64,000 nucleotides of DNA. Source: Salvator merianae (lineage: Eukaryota > Chordata > Lepidosauria > Squamata > Teiidae). The stretch covers positions 595,225-659,224 of the forward strand of contig QVOM02000057.1 in the NCBI GenBank assembly GCA_003586115.2, written 5' to 3'. A program made the position numbers and the translations under genes. Below the pieces are notes generated by a model. The model was not told the DNA's origin. It ran no database searches and saw only the letters and a program-made list of their open reading frames with translations. Shown piece after piece: positions 1-11,439 of this stretch (positions within the stretch are counted from its first letter, which is position 1; the number at the start of each line of letters is the position of its first letter).

Positions 1-600
1 TCACCCCCCCCTCCATACAAGCAGCTATCCCTGACCTTTCGGCTGCTGTTGAAACTTGCCAAACCGACTACAAGCCCCCAAACCCCTCCGTCCCCAAGCC
101 CGGCTTTCAAGGTGACATTCCCTGGGGCCCCACCCTCTGGCTGCCCCCTCCACACACACACCCCCACGGGACCACCATGTTTCCTCCACTCCAGTCGTGC
201 CCCCTCCCCCCCCCAAGCAGGTTTCCATTCCAAGGCTGGGGGGAAGAGGGTGCCCGAAAGGCAGGGGTCTGTGGGGCCCTTCATTCCAGAATCAATCCAC
301 CATTCCCAGTGTGTAAATTTTTTTATTGGTCTCCGTATGCGTGTTTTGGGAAACAATGTGGAATAGCAGCTGCGTTCCTGCCCACCCCCTTTCCCCTCCC
401 TGCAATCCACCCCCCACCCCCTTTTACCGCCATAGTGGCTTTGTGCTTGTCCGTAGTACTGTGTATAAATGAGATATTGTGGAGAAAGTTGCATCCATCT
501 CAGTGTTGAGGGTGGAATTAACAAAATATGGAAGCAGCACCAATGACCTTCAATTAAAAAAAAAATAATAACGGTACCTCCTATGTGTTGCTGGTTTATT
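1..600 (+). other. probable 3' UTR and polyadenylation region of an unidentified upstream gene
   Basis: No protein family is recognisable here. The stretch looks like the end of a 3' UTR. It is C-rich and then A/T-rich, with an ATTAAA hexamer at 553-558 inside an A-rich run, followed by a GU-rich tract at about 583-597, the usual arrangement of a vertebrate cleavage site. The gene would be on the + strand with its coding part left of the window. In human, RIN1 lies upstream of CD248 on the same strand, so a RIN1-like neighbour is possible, but nothing in the sequence confirms this. Confidence 0.35.
553..558 (+). terminator. candidate poly(A) signal ATTAAA
   Basis: ATTAAA variant hexamer with a GU-rich downstream element starting about 25 bases later. 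It would end the unidentified transcript at the left edge. Confidence 0.35.
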
Positions 601-3430
601 TCTCCCCCCCGCCCCCCTTTGAGTATTTGATGCTGAAAGATGGATAGTTCTGTGCCAAGGAAAGCGAAGGTTCAGCCTTGTTGGGTTATGCCTGTCCGTT
701 AAAACTTGAATGATTTTGCTTTGACAAAACCCTTTGTGTGGGAAAAGGGCGCAAGTGCACCTTTTCTTCTCGCAGGATCGGCGGCCTTTGGTTATTCCTT
801 AACTTGCAACATGAACCAGGCAGCGTTCCATCTCCGTAGGCCTTAGAACTCAATACTATGATTTGTTTTTGTTAGGATGTCTGGCTTTGAACCTAGAAGA
901 AATGCAGTCCTGGTTAAATATTTTGCCTCATCCAGCTGGTTATAAGGGACCCTTAATGACCCTTGAGCAGCTTTGCCAACTTGGTGCGTTGGTAGATTTC
1001 CAATCCGTCCTTCACATTGACATGGTGTTGAGCTAAAGGGAGCTGAACTTTCACACTTGGCGAGTTCCCTCAGCATCGTTTGCTCTGCTCCAAAACGTTT
1101 CTGGCTTGCCTAAAGGCGAATATGTGGGTATCAACACCCACCTTCCCCCTGCAAATTGCCTCGTGTGTGAACTTAAAGAGTTAATAGTTAACGGAGCATC
1201 ACGGGGAGAACACTTAGCTGAAACCTGTAATAACCTGAGCATGTGTGAGCTTTTAACTTGTCTGCCGAGATGCGTTGCGCAACCTTTGGATAAGGCTGAA
1301 AAAAAGTCTTCTCTTCCTCCTTCCCTGGTCTTGCCCAGCTATTGAAATGGGCTTGTTCTTGGACTTTGGTCGGGCCGACAGTTGTAGGTGTGTGGTGCAA
1401 TCATAACGTACAGCCTTTGTGTGTTTGGCTAAAGTCTGAAGCAGATATAGCAGTACCAGGAGAACACGCTTGGTGCTTCTCCGGTGGAAAACTGGCGCAC
1501 CTGCTTGGGAGCTCAGAGCACAAACCAAGTGGTTTGCCTTACGACAACAGAATTTAGTGACGTCTGAGTATAAGTACCCCTGTAATGCAGGTTGGCCTTG
1601 GAATTACCTTCCCTGACAGGTTTTGCAAACACCACTTTGCTGGCCATCGAGCAGAACCCTTTAGAGCAAGATTTCCTACCTCAGCTGGAATTTGGACTCG
1701 GTGATCTCAGAGGATAAACACGATTTATCTATGATTTGTGTGAAACGAAGTGCTTCAGTCTTTGCTGGAGCCACACTGCGTCTTGGCAGAGCTAGTCTTA
1801 AGGCTGCAAGAAGTATAGTGCCGAGATCCTGCAGATAACAGCATATTGACCTCTGCGGATCTATCACGGACCCGGCCGTTTATGTACGCTCCCTTTGCCT
1901 TTAAGTTGTTTGGCTCCAGATCGGAACTGTACCAAGTGAAGCTGGTGAACCTACCCGAGGACTCTCCCCACGTTTCTGAGCTACTGCTTACATCATTGCA
2001 CTGCCAGTGAAGCTGCCACAGATCCCTGGGAGTTGTAGTTCAGGCCACAAGAAGTGCAGCAGCCCTGAGTTGCAGGGAGCTTGGAAGACAAACGGAAGCT
2101 TGGTCGGAGGGAACCATCTCTGGTTCCAGGGACCTGGCGATGGGCACGTGTGTCTGCTTAAGATTCGGGAGACCTGCTAGTCGAAGCGGACTGGACTAGG
2201 CTGGAGGGAACAGACTCGGACCGGCTCTAAAGCAATTTCAACGTGCCACGGAGACACATTCGTTAAGGCAGCTGCTGCTGTATTAAGCAAGGCCTGAACC
2301 TGCCGCCTGTAGTTTTCGAGGGCTCAGCCGAAACGCTCTCCTGAACTAGCATTTATTGTCACTTCCTTTTAGGGGGAGTGCTGTGATGGGAAAATTGCAC
2401 GCCACATGCCCTTCCGGCCATTTCGGCAGCGGGTGCTCCGCTTCTGCGTGCTGGAGCAATCCTGGGGTGTGGCTGACCTAGCTACCTACGCTCCGCCGAG
2501 GGAGGCCAAAGTCCTAGGTGGGGTGTTCTGCCTTCCTGCTAGTCACCATCACTGCAACCTCCGGCAGCCCTCGGGCTGCGTCAAGGGTGTTCCTGTTTGT
2601 TTGCCGCTGCTACAAGCCAAGTCCAGGTTCCAGCTGGTATACCTGCTTTGTGTGGCAGCCAAAAGGTGTGGATTTCGGTCGTCCCGGAGAGTCAGCGCTG
2701 AGTTTACAAGAAGCAGTGTCTAATTATACAGCCGTCCTGATTTCTGCTTCATGGCAAACGTTTCGGTCTTATAATCCTGCCCCATCTTCGTCCAGACAAG
2801 AACTTCATTAGAACCGCCGGTGTAACTCTCTGGGCTTCGTGGTGTTCTAGGTGGGGAGGGTGAAACCCCTTCGCCCAGACTTTTTCAACTTAAAAATTTG
2901 AAGCTATGTTACAAGTTACAGTAAAATTTAGGGGAAAAAAATTATCTGTAGAACTTCTGGAGGAGCCGGACTCTCATCTGAAGAATGTTCTGATAAACCT
3001 CTTCTGCTTTCTGCATTTTTAGACGTTTTTCTTGCCATCGTAATTAACTTTTCAGAGATGAGAAAAAAAGGCAACTTTCCCCATTTAAAGTAACAGACCA
3101 GTCTTATTTTCCCTCTACTTTTCTTTTCTGCAGGCTCAGCAATTTAGTCCCAATTCTATTTCCGTAGATGCAGTGACATCAAACTTTTGTTTTAGCTTCT
3201 CATTGTGACATTCAGTTTTAATCAAACACTTCCTTTTGAAATAAACAGAACAGTTTCCCGTCATCTTAGTCTGCGTCCAGGCGGTTTCATTAATTCCAAA
3301 GCAGATTTGTTAAAAAATAACATACTTGGTCTTTTCCTTCTTAGTCTGAAAAAAAGGTTTTATAGTCACCGTTGTCCATTTTTAACTTTTGTTACTTCAA
3401 ACCCTTGTGAAGCTTTCTGAGTTAAGATAA
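600..3430. other. gene-free stretch, nothing recognised
   Basis: Unique-looking, mixed-composition DNA. Short open frames are scattered on both strands, but none resembles a known protein or has a credible splice structure. A single TGGGAGTTGTAGTTCA motif lies near 2,028-2,045, the same motif that forms an array near 26.8-27.0 kb. Confidence 0.5.
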
Positions 3431-3731
3431 ACTGAAATATTTTAAATAAATACGCTTTTCCTTCTCTCCTTTCTTCAATGTCAAAAGGACCTGAGATCCT
3501 TTTCCTGGTCTGTCACAGAAAGTTTGGCCCCCATCAGTTTATGGGTGCAACTGGGGTTCTTTGCCCCACTGGGCATCACTTTGCACTTGCTAAGATTGAA
3601 GTGCATTTGCCCACTCAATGTCAGGAGATCCTTCTAGAGCTCTTTACAATCACTCTCAGTTTTTACTACCCTGAACAATATAGCGTCATCAGCAAACTTT
3701 GCTATCCTATACAGAGAGTCTGTTAAACATT
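3430..3731 (-). repeat. probable interspersed repeat fragment next to CR1
   Basis: The stretch with phrases such as 'agctctttacaatc' and 'actaccctgaacaat' resembles a degenerate interspersed repeat I associate with sauropsid genomes. I cannot name the family reliably. It directly abuts the CR1 3' end that starts at 3,732. Confidence 0.35.
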
Positions 3732-3965
3732 TCATAGAATCATAGAATCATAGAATCATAGAGTTGGAAGGGACCTCCAGGGTCATCAAGTCCAACCCCC
3801 TGCTCAATGCAGGATTCACTAAAGCATCCCAGACAGATACCTGTCCAGCCTTTCCTTGAAGACCTCCAGCAAAGGAGAGCCCACCACCTCCTGTGGCAAC
3901 CTGTTCCAGTGACTGATTGCCCTTACGGTCAGGAAGTTTTTCCTAATATCTAATATCTAATATTA
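3732..3965 (-). mobile_element. CR1 LINE 3' end (5'-truncated)
   Basis: On the + strand this starts with three to four copies of TCATAGAA, the reverse complement of the ATTCTATGA tail of CR1 LINEs. It continues with the reverse complement of the conserved CR1 3' UTR ('gttggaagggacctccagggtcatcaag' region). A second copy in the opposite orientation at 35,190-35,442 matches it closely. The element is 5' truncated, as is usual for CR1, and carries no intact ORF. Confidence 0.9.
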
Positions 3966-6937
3966 GTCCATTCCTATTCTACTGGGCAGGTGGCTGCCCA
4001 AGTATTGGACTCGGTGATGGGGATAAAGTCCCACATGGTCCGAGTGACACATGTTGGCTCGTTTAGGACTTGTTAGCCAGCCGTTTTCAAGTCCAGATGG
4101 GCTCATGGGCTACCCTACTATTGTTAGATACGTGCTCTTCAAACAGGACTTGTTTCCTCAGAGTATTTAGAAACTCTAACCGCCCCCTCTTTCTCCTTTG
4201 CACTTAAAGTACGCAGGTAGCTAAGGCGTGGAAACCTTGCCTGGTTTCTATGTTTGATGACGCATGGGAGCTTTCGTTTTCTGTTGCCGGGGGCAAGAGG
4301 GAGGGTCAGGTATCTGCAGTCAATGGTGAAGGAGCACCGGAAACTTGCAGGAAGGATTTTTCTGTAATTTCCCCTGTCCCTTTTATCAGGTGCAAAGCTG
4401 CTTCCTCATCAGATCTTCTAGGGGACGAAAGATGAGAGGATCCAAGCCAGGAGTCCCCAAGGTCTTGCTGTGCGCATTTTGGCAAAGAATCAACTCTGAA
4501 GCAGGGACGGTGTTTAATCTCCTGCCCCCTCAGCCCCATCTTATCTAGATTTGGATCAGACTATTGCGTTAGGACTTTATGGCGTCTGCTGGGCGGGCCT
4601 GATAGCCACGGTGAAAATCGTGGTGTAAAAGATCGATGAAATTCAGAAAGCTTTTGTCTCAGATTCCACCCACTGCCAGTCTGTAACCCCTGATAAATTA
4701 CTCCTGGCAGAATGCTGCCCTCAACTGAAAAAAAAAAAAAAAAGCTCGCCTGACTCAAGTATTGGGAGTTAACTCAGCCTGGTAGCCAAGTGTTGGCTTT
4801 ACATAGTGATTCAGCACCTAGATTCAGAGACCTACTGGGGGAAGGTTGTGGCAAAGTCCCTTTGTGTCTTCGTCCAGGAGAACGGCGAGGAACCGTCCTG
4901 TCCTCACCAGGAACTGAACTTGTCTCAGGGGCACCTTAGTCTATCCCAGGTACTGTGGTGGTGCCTTTGTGCCCTCGGGGAATCCTTTCTCATAGAGACA
5001 TCTTTAGGAATGCAAAGTACATCCACGAACCGTCACACCTTGTTCAGTGAACACGTCGTGGTGACATGATGGTTGCTGCCCTCAACTTGTACAGCCCCTC
5101 CGGTCTACCTAGCAGGGGTTCAGCTTGGTATTACTGTTGTCAATAGTTTGCAGAAGAATCGCCCTACAACCAGTGCTAGACACCGGACAATCAAAGACAG
5201 TTTATCTGCCTGCTCTCCTGAAGAAAATCCCTTTTCCTTCCATGGCTGTTAAGTGTGTGCTTTTTAGTCTAGGCCTTTACGAATGGGCCTCTAAAGATGT
5301 ACGTGTTTTCACCTCTTCCCTTTCTCAAGAAGAAAAAACAAGTTTTAACAAGCAACCTTTATTGAACATTAAATAGCAACAAGGCGCAATAAACTGAACA
5401 TCTTCCGTAGCTTCGAGCCTTTGTGTGATCCAGGTTGGAAGGTTGGTTAACTGCATTTCATAAAGCAAAAGCTGCAGACAGAGAGGAGAGAATAGGGATA
5501 ATCCTCACGCCTTAGCCAGGATCTTGCATTCAGAAAATAAAGGCTGATGCATCTAACTAACTCACTTTACTTGGAACGCATCTACGGGGGCTTCTAGGTT
5601 TTTTTTCACCCTGCCCTCCCAACGGAAGTGTTCCTTCTTCAACGGCTTAATTGAAAAAGAGGCAAGAAAGGTTTCTTGCTTCTCAATTGCTTTCTCCTCA
5701 TCAGAGGGAGGAGCATAGAGACAGTATGAAAAAGGCAAGAAAATAGCTGGAAGCGTCTATTTTTTTCCACATCCTGAGTGTGAGTCAGTCTGTGGGTACT
5801 AAAAAAATAATAATTGTGCTCTGCTACCCTCTGCTGATTCTTTTGGTTATAACAACTTCCAAACCTTAGTTAAAAAAAAATAAAGCTGCCCCAGGCTCTA
5901 TACAGTATAAAACGAGTTCTAAATGGGATTTGGGCAACTGTCTGTCCTCACCTGAAGGTAACCATCTTTCGACATGGAGGAACTTACCAGACCCGTTACA
6001 AACACTGGAAACCTGACACAAACTGACGCAGAGGCCCGATGCCATTTCTGGTTTCTGCCAGGATATTCTGCTTGTGTGAACATCCCGTAGCTGTCAGTTT
6101 CAGATGGGCAATTGAGCACTGTGCCACCACAGGTCTTGTTCATTGGACAGGGAAACACTGGCATCCTTTTAAAGAACTGGTGTTTCTCCATCCTTGCTGG
6201 AGACATGCTAAAAAATATACGCCTGCCCCCTCGAGTTTTGTATGCCCGATCTCTGCTGTTTTCTTGCCTTAGTTCCTGTGTTTATCAGCTGCAAGGTTTG
6301 CATTTTACAGTTTTTCTTGCTTAAAAAATAAATAAATTTGTGAATACAGAGCAGCAGAACGCAGATAACATCAGTTTATTTTTAAAAAGAATTATGCAAA
6401 GTCAGCTGGAAAACCTTCCAAGAGCATTAAGTGAGGAGATCATGCTCCTGGCCTGTGATTCAAAAGACCACCTCTCTTCCTTTCAGTTCCAAAACTCCCA
6501 CATGCAAATTAGGTACCAGACCACCCTAAAGCAAAAGCAAACAAGACCACCCCCCCAAATAACCTCTGAGGTCTTTCTGTTTTCTTCCAAGTGGTATATT
6601 ACAAAATACAAATACTTTTTTTTTTTTAGTGTCCACTGGTGCAAAAGGCTGAAGAAGTGGTCGTATTTTGTTTGTTGTTGGGAGAAGAATATTCTGAAAC
6701 GGGGAGATGAATGAAGATGTAGATAGGAAGGAATTTGAGCTATTTGAAGGAATGCGTTCAGCCAGGGGCAGAACTGAATGCATAGGTGAAGTAGGACGTT
6801 GCTAAGGGCACCGTGCTTTTAAGGCTTTTCTGTTTAATATTATAGATAAATAGAATTGTAGAACCCAGAATATTTTTAGTTCAGAGTACACATTCCTTTT
6901 CTTTCCTCCAGCACGCACTGCAAAAAGAGTCATATTT
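3966..6937. other. gene-free stretch, nothing recognised
   Basis: Mostly A/T-leaning DNA with short poly(A) and poly(T) runs, for example 4,729-4,743. No exon, RNA gene or clearly named repeat was recognised. Confidence 0.45.
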
Positions 6938-7375
6938 TTTTTTGTTTATTTAAAACACCTCTGCACCCTTTCTGATAAAATCTCAAAACAATTTACAGAC
7001 AAAGAAATTAAAACCTGAGGTAAAAAGCACTTAAAAACTATGGAGTTAATTAAAAACACTTTAAAAACTGGGTGGGTTAAGGAAGAATGCTCATGGAGCT
7101 GGGGAATGTGTGAGTGAAGAGATGTATCTTGGCTAGGTGCCTGAAACCTATCATTACAGGCACCTCAAGGATATCAAAGCGGATGTTATTGTACAAGATA
7201 GGTGCCACCACAGAGAAGGCCCTACGGTGGGGTATTGTAAGACCTCTAGGGGGGTATTGCAAGACCTCTCTATGTGATTCAGGGCTGCTCCAGGGTTGTA
7301 ATGAAGGAGGCACTCTTTAAGGGTTAAGGTTAGCCCCACATACAGCCTGTTACAGTAGTTTAAATGTGAAGCCAT
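6938..7375 (-). mobile_element. L2-type LINE 3' fragment with ORF2 tail
   Basis: Read on the minus strand, the conceptual protein contains LNYCNRLYVGL and, in another frame, RAFSVVAPILYN. These match the C-terminal part of L2-like reverse transcriptase ORF2, where LDYCN and GAFSVVAPRLWN are usual. Frameshifts and stops show a dead copy. The minus-strand 3' UTR remnant runs towards 6,938 and ends in an A/T-rich tract. Confidence 0.65.
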
Positions 7376-9764
7376 GAGGTTGCATGCCCAAGTTTTGGTT
7401 CTGCTGCCACAGTTTCAGAAGGCTGTCCAAAAATCTTTGCCCAGCCCTGCATTCAGCCTCTGCTTCTGAAGTTACCTGGACATACCAGGGTGGCCGCTTA
7501 CCTACAACGAAAGCAAGATGGGGCCTCCTCAGTATGATGCAGCCTGAAACGTAAAGCATACACAGAGTGCAAAAATGAAAACCAAGCTCAGCGTCCAGCT
7601 GAGGTTGACACAGCCAGTGGCCTGCCATGATTTCTTGCTCTGATGGGCAACGTCCAAGCCAGTTCCTCCGTTCTTCTAAGGCCTCTTGATTGGGGCAAGG
7701 CACCTCTGCCCACAATGGGTACCTTTCAAGGCGAACACAAGTCCCAGGAGGAAACTATGGAAGACATTGGCACGCAAGGGTACCGTTTACAAGCAGAGCC
7801 ATTATTTGGGATACCAGCCAGCTGCCTGAATAAGCAAGCACAGTGCATCCCCCTAGCCTCTGGACTGAGATGGCAAAGCCTTGCAGAGCTTTTAAGCAGA
7901 GCTTTTTTGGAGAGTGGCAAAAAACCGGAGCAGTAGAGATTGCGGCCGTCTTCCGGGGAACGCGTTCACGAGGAGCGTTCAAGGAAGCCATTTGTTCTTA
8001 AACTCCAGGAGGCCTTTTATAACCTCCCCCTCCAGGCCTGGCCCAGAGGGTCTGCTTTCATGCCTCTTGGCTTATTCATCCACGCTCCGCGTGGCCACAC
8101 GTCGGTTTTCTGTGCGCATAGCGCTAGCGGTGTGGGAGCTCCGGGCGTCAGAGGGACACGTGTTCCAGAGGACAGCGTGTTTTCCTTCGCGTTCCCTGAG
8201 CAGCCCACCCGGTCCCCGAGGCTTTAAACAAGATGTCTCCAAATGTTCCCAGACGTGCCAAGGAAAATCAGATACACCATGTCGTAAATTAGGGAAACAC
8301 AAACCCGCCCTAGCAGCCTGCTGATCCCAGCAACCAACGAAAGCCAAATAAACGGTTTCGCAAGCCCGGCGATGCTTTGGGTGGGCCTACAGCACAGCTG
8401 GGAACTCCGCAAGCCCGTATCACCCTGCATACCTTTGCCCACCAATGCCTCAAGGTGCCTTGCCCTTGCATCCCATAACAAGCAGAATAAAGGGAAACGG
8501 CACCAGGAAGGAAGCAGGCAATGGATTCCAAGGCGCTTGAGGGCGGTTCAATTAACTCCTAAATTCATTGTTAGGGGAGGCGGACAAGAGGTGCAATCAC
8601 GTGGACACCGAATTGCCCCTTTCTGCCTCTTCACCACTTTCAAGCAGGTGAGAGCGCATCTTACCTGGCTTGGCCACCTAGGCTCCGCCCCCTAGGGGAT
8701 CAGGCCCCGCCTCCTCACTCGGAGGGCCTGATCAGAATGAAAACAGAAGCAGTTTAAGGAAGGTTCAGCTCATAAGAAGAAATCCGGTTTATTTAATCCA
8801 GATTACCTGACACTGGCCCAATGGAAAGTCACATCTCTTCTACGGAAGGCTGAAGGCTCCAGCAACTTACACCTGGCCAGACAGGACCTAAAACTTGGGA
8901 TAATCCCAGCGCCGTCTTTGGATTGCCGCCTGTATCCATGGCAATTCCAGCATAGCCCTGCAAAAATGGAGCAGGTTCCGTCCACGAGCTGCTTTTGCGC
9001 CGGTTCCGTTCACCAGCCACTTGCCACCATCACGAAATGACATTGGTTTGGCTTGGATCCGAGCGTGCGAACGCATTGTTCTGAATTTTCTATTCTGATC
9101 TCGCCGTTTTGAACCGTTTTAAACCTTGTTTTTGACGTGGCCGATGTTGACTAATCCACAAAACTGATTGATTGAATTGTAAAAGCCCTGCTGTTGCTTT
9201 GACTTTTCTCTGATTTAGGTTTTTTGAATCATATTTTCACACTGTGTTTTGGCAGATGCCGAAATGGTTTGCTGTGACCCGCTTCTGGGAATACACTGGG
9301 GGTCAAACCGTGCCCCCACCCCACCCCTGTTTCCCAGAGAGTTTAGCCGAGCCAGCAGCAAGCACTGGAATTCTTGGCTGGCACTGGCGATGGTGGTGAT
9401 CCTCTGCAGCTAACCAGGCACAGTTGGAAGACCAGTGGAGGCCTGTGTGTGGTTGTGTAAATAAACGGCCTGGACCAAGATGCAGTACCTTGAGGAACCG
9501 AATGGGAGGGCTGCAAGGGGCCAGCGGCCAGGACCAGCTCCAGTTCTCTGGCAGCCCCTTCTGGTGCTTGCATTAATTGTTTCAAGACTGGTGATACTTC
9601 AATATTCCTCTCCCCCTGCCCCATATTATCCACCCCGGCCCCCAGGCCTCTCCTGACATTTCCCAGGCAAAAAGAATTCCATTGATTTCTGTGCTGACAA
9701 CAGACCCACCCTGCGGCCTCCGCTCCCTCCCTGCCTACCTGGGTCTAAGCAACAGAGGGCAGAT
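7376..9764. other. gene-free stretch with scattered CpGs
   Basis: No conserved protein or RNA was recognised. The part between about 8,050 and 8,240 is relatively CpG-rich but has no exon that I can support. Confidence 0.45.
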
Positions 9765-9801
9765 TGTGTGTGTGTGTGCGTGTGTGTGTGTGTGTGTGTG
9801 T
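9765..9801. repeat. (TG)n microsatellite
   Basis: Near-perfect TG dinucleotide run with one GC interruption. Confidence 0.95.
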
Positions 9802-10599
9802 TGTGCATGCATACAAATAGGCCTGCAGGCCTCCTGGGAAATGGCAGGAAACGCAAACCTGTAGAGATCAGCGCTTAAGGAAGATTAATGAAAGGAAATC
9901 AGACGAAAGAGCGATTATGGGCGAAAGGCTGCACCGCGGCCATGCTGGTTTAAGGGCTCGCAGACGCTTCGCTGGCATCTTGGCTCCGTCTCCTGCAGCA
10001 CCCGAGCATCACATTTCAGTCCGTTTTGCGGGATCAGCAGTTCGCAGCCCTTTTGGCACAACGCCTTCCCCGGCCCTTTTGCATGACGTCGCTTTGCACT
10101 TAACGCTGCCATTCATTCGTATTCTATTCGTTCTGTAATGTATTTTGTTGTTTAGGTTGTGATCTATCTGCAGCGACTCTAAGCCAATCTTAGAGTGACT
10201 CCCTGGAAATAGAGCTTAATCCGCAGTATCTACCCAAGAAGAAAGTAATTGCAAATTACTCCTGCATTCACCCAGAGAAAAAACCTATGCAATACTTGCC
10301 AAGTTTGCAGAAGACAAGCACCTTGAGGTCAAAATCAGGATTCAAAGTGACTTTGAGAGACCTGAGCGCTGGCTCAAAACGTACAGGATGAAATCCAGTA
10401 GGGGTAAGTGTATAGCTCCGTACAAACCTTGTCTTTCAAACCTGTGGCTAATAGTATCTCGTAGCTCTTCAGAGGACATTCCATTCTGGTGTCTGATCCT
10501 GTCCTATCCATCAGTCTATGGACTGCAACCGAAATCGTCTACATGATACCCAACACAATTACTTCACTCTGCCTAACGACAGAGAATAAAGCCTGCATT
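9802..10599. other. gene-free stretch, nothing recognised
   Basis: No recognisable coding or RNA feature. Confidence 0.4.
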
Positions 10600-10832
10600 C
10601 TTGCATTTATTCATTTGAAATATTTCTAGACCGCTTCTACGCTTAGAAAACCAGAAGCTGGCTGACCACATAACTTAAGCAATGAAAAAGACTGGGTGGG
10701 GCAAGGACACCCATTCACCCCATGAGGTTTCAGCTGGCATCTAAAAGCTGTGACAGTAAGTGCCCAGCAAACATCCGAGGGGTGGGCGTTCCACAGGATG
10801 GGTGCCGTCACAGAGAAGGCACTGCTGGGGGG
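10600..10832 (-). mobile_element. L2-type LINE 3' fragment
   Basis: The minus strand encodes SVTAPILWN, the decayed form of the AFSVVAPRLWN motif at the end of L2-like ORF2. It then runs into an A/T-rich 3' end near 10,600. The nucleotide core matches the copy at 6,938-7,375. Confidence 0.55.
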
Positions 10833-11311
10833 ACACTGATTGTACCTACCGTCGAACTTCTCCAGATGATCTCAGTGATCTTGCTGGTCTATATTTTTGC
10901 CCACTCACCCCCTTACACTTTCTAGGAAAAGCTGGGGTGACCACGCTGGATGGGAATGACAAACGCTGGCGGGGCTCTGTTGCTCTCTGGAGAGCTACAG
11001 GTGGTTCTTTTCTAGTTTGTAGAATGCAGAAGTGTCAGTGGAGGGGGAAACCAGAAAAGGTGCTGGACGTATTCCAAGAGGAGCGGGCAAGACGCAACCC
11101 CCTACTAGTCTAACAGGGAAGGGCAAAAATGTCTTCTGCTACGCTGCCGAGGGAAGGATCCTGAACCTTCGCTACGAACAGCAAACTTGTACAATCCTCT
11201 CCCCTCACCGGGTGAAAAGCTGGATAGAGATACTGTAAGCGCAGTCAGCGGTACCTGGTTCCCCAAGTGGGGCACGAGTTTTCCCCTCTCATATACCCTA
11301 CCCTTCAGGGG

Positions 11312-11340
11312 GCAGCCACGGAGAAGGCCCTGCTGCCCTA
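11312..11340 (-). mobile_element. short L2 ORF2-tail remnant
   Basis: The reverse complement reads GGGCCTTCTCCGTGGCTGCC, matching the nucleotide signature of the AFSVxAP motif seen in the other L2 copies. It lies just upstream of the CD248 CpG island. Confidence 0.35.
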
Positions 11341-11439
11341 GGTCAACCTGGCTGCTTTATCTTCCCACCATTTTGCCTGGACCCCTTCCCATTCTGCATC
11401 CCATGTTCCCCGCTTGCTCTTGAACCCGTGACAGTTTAC

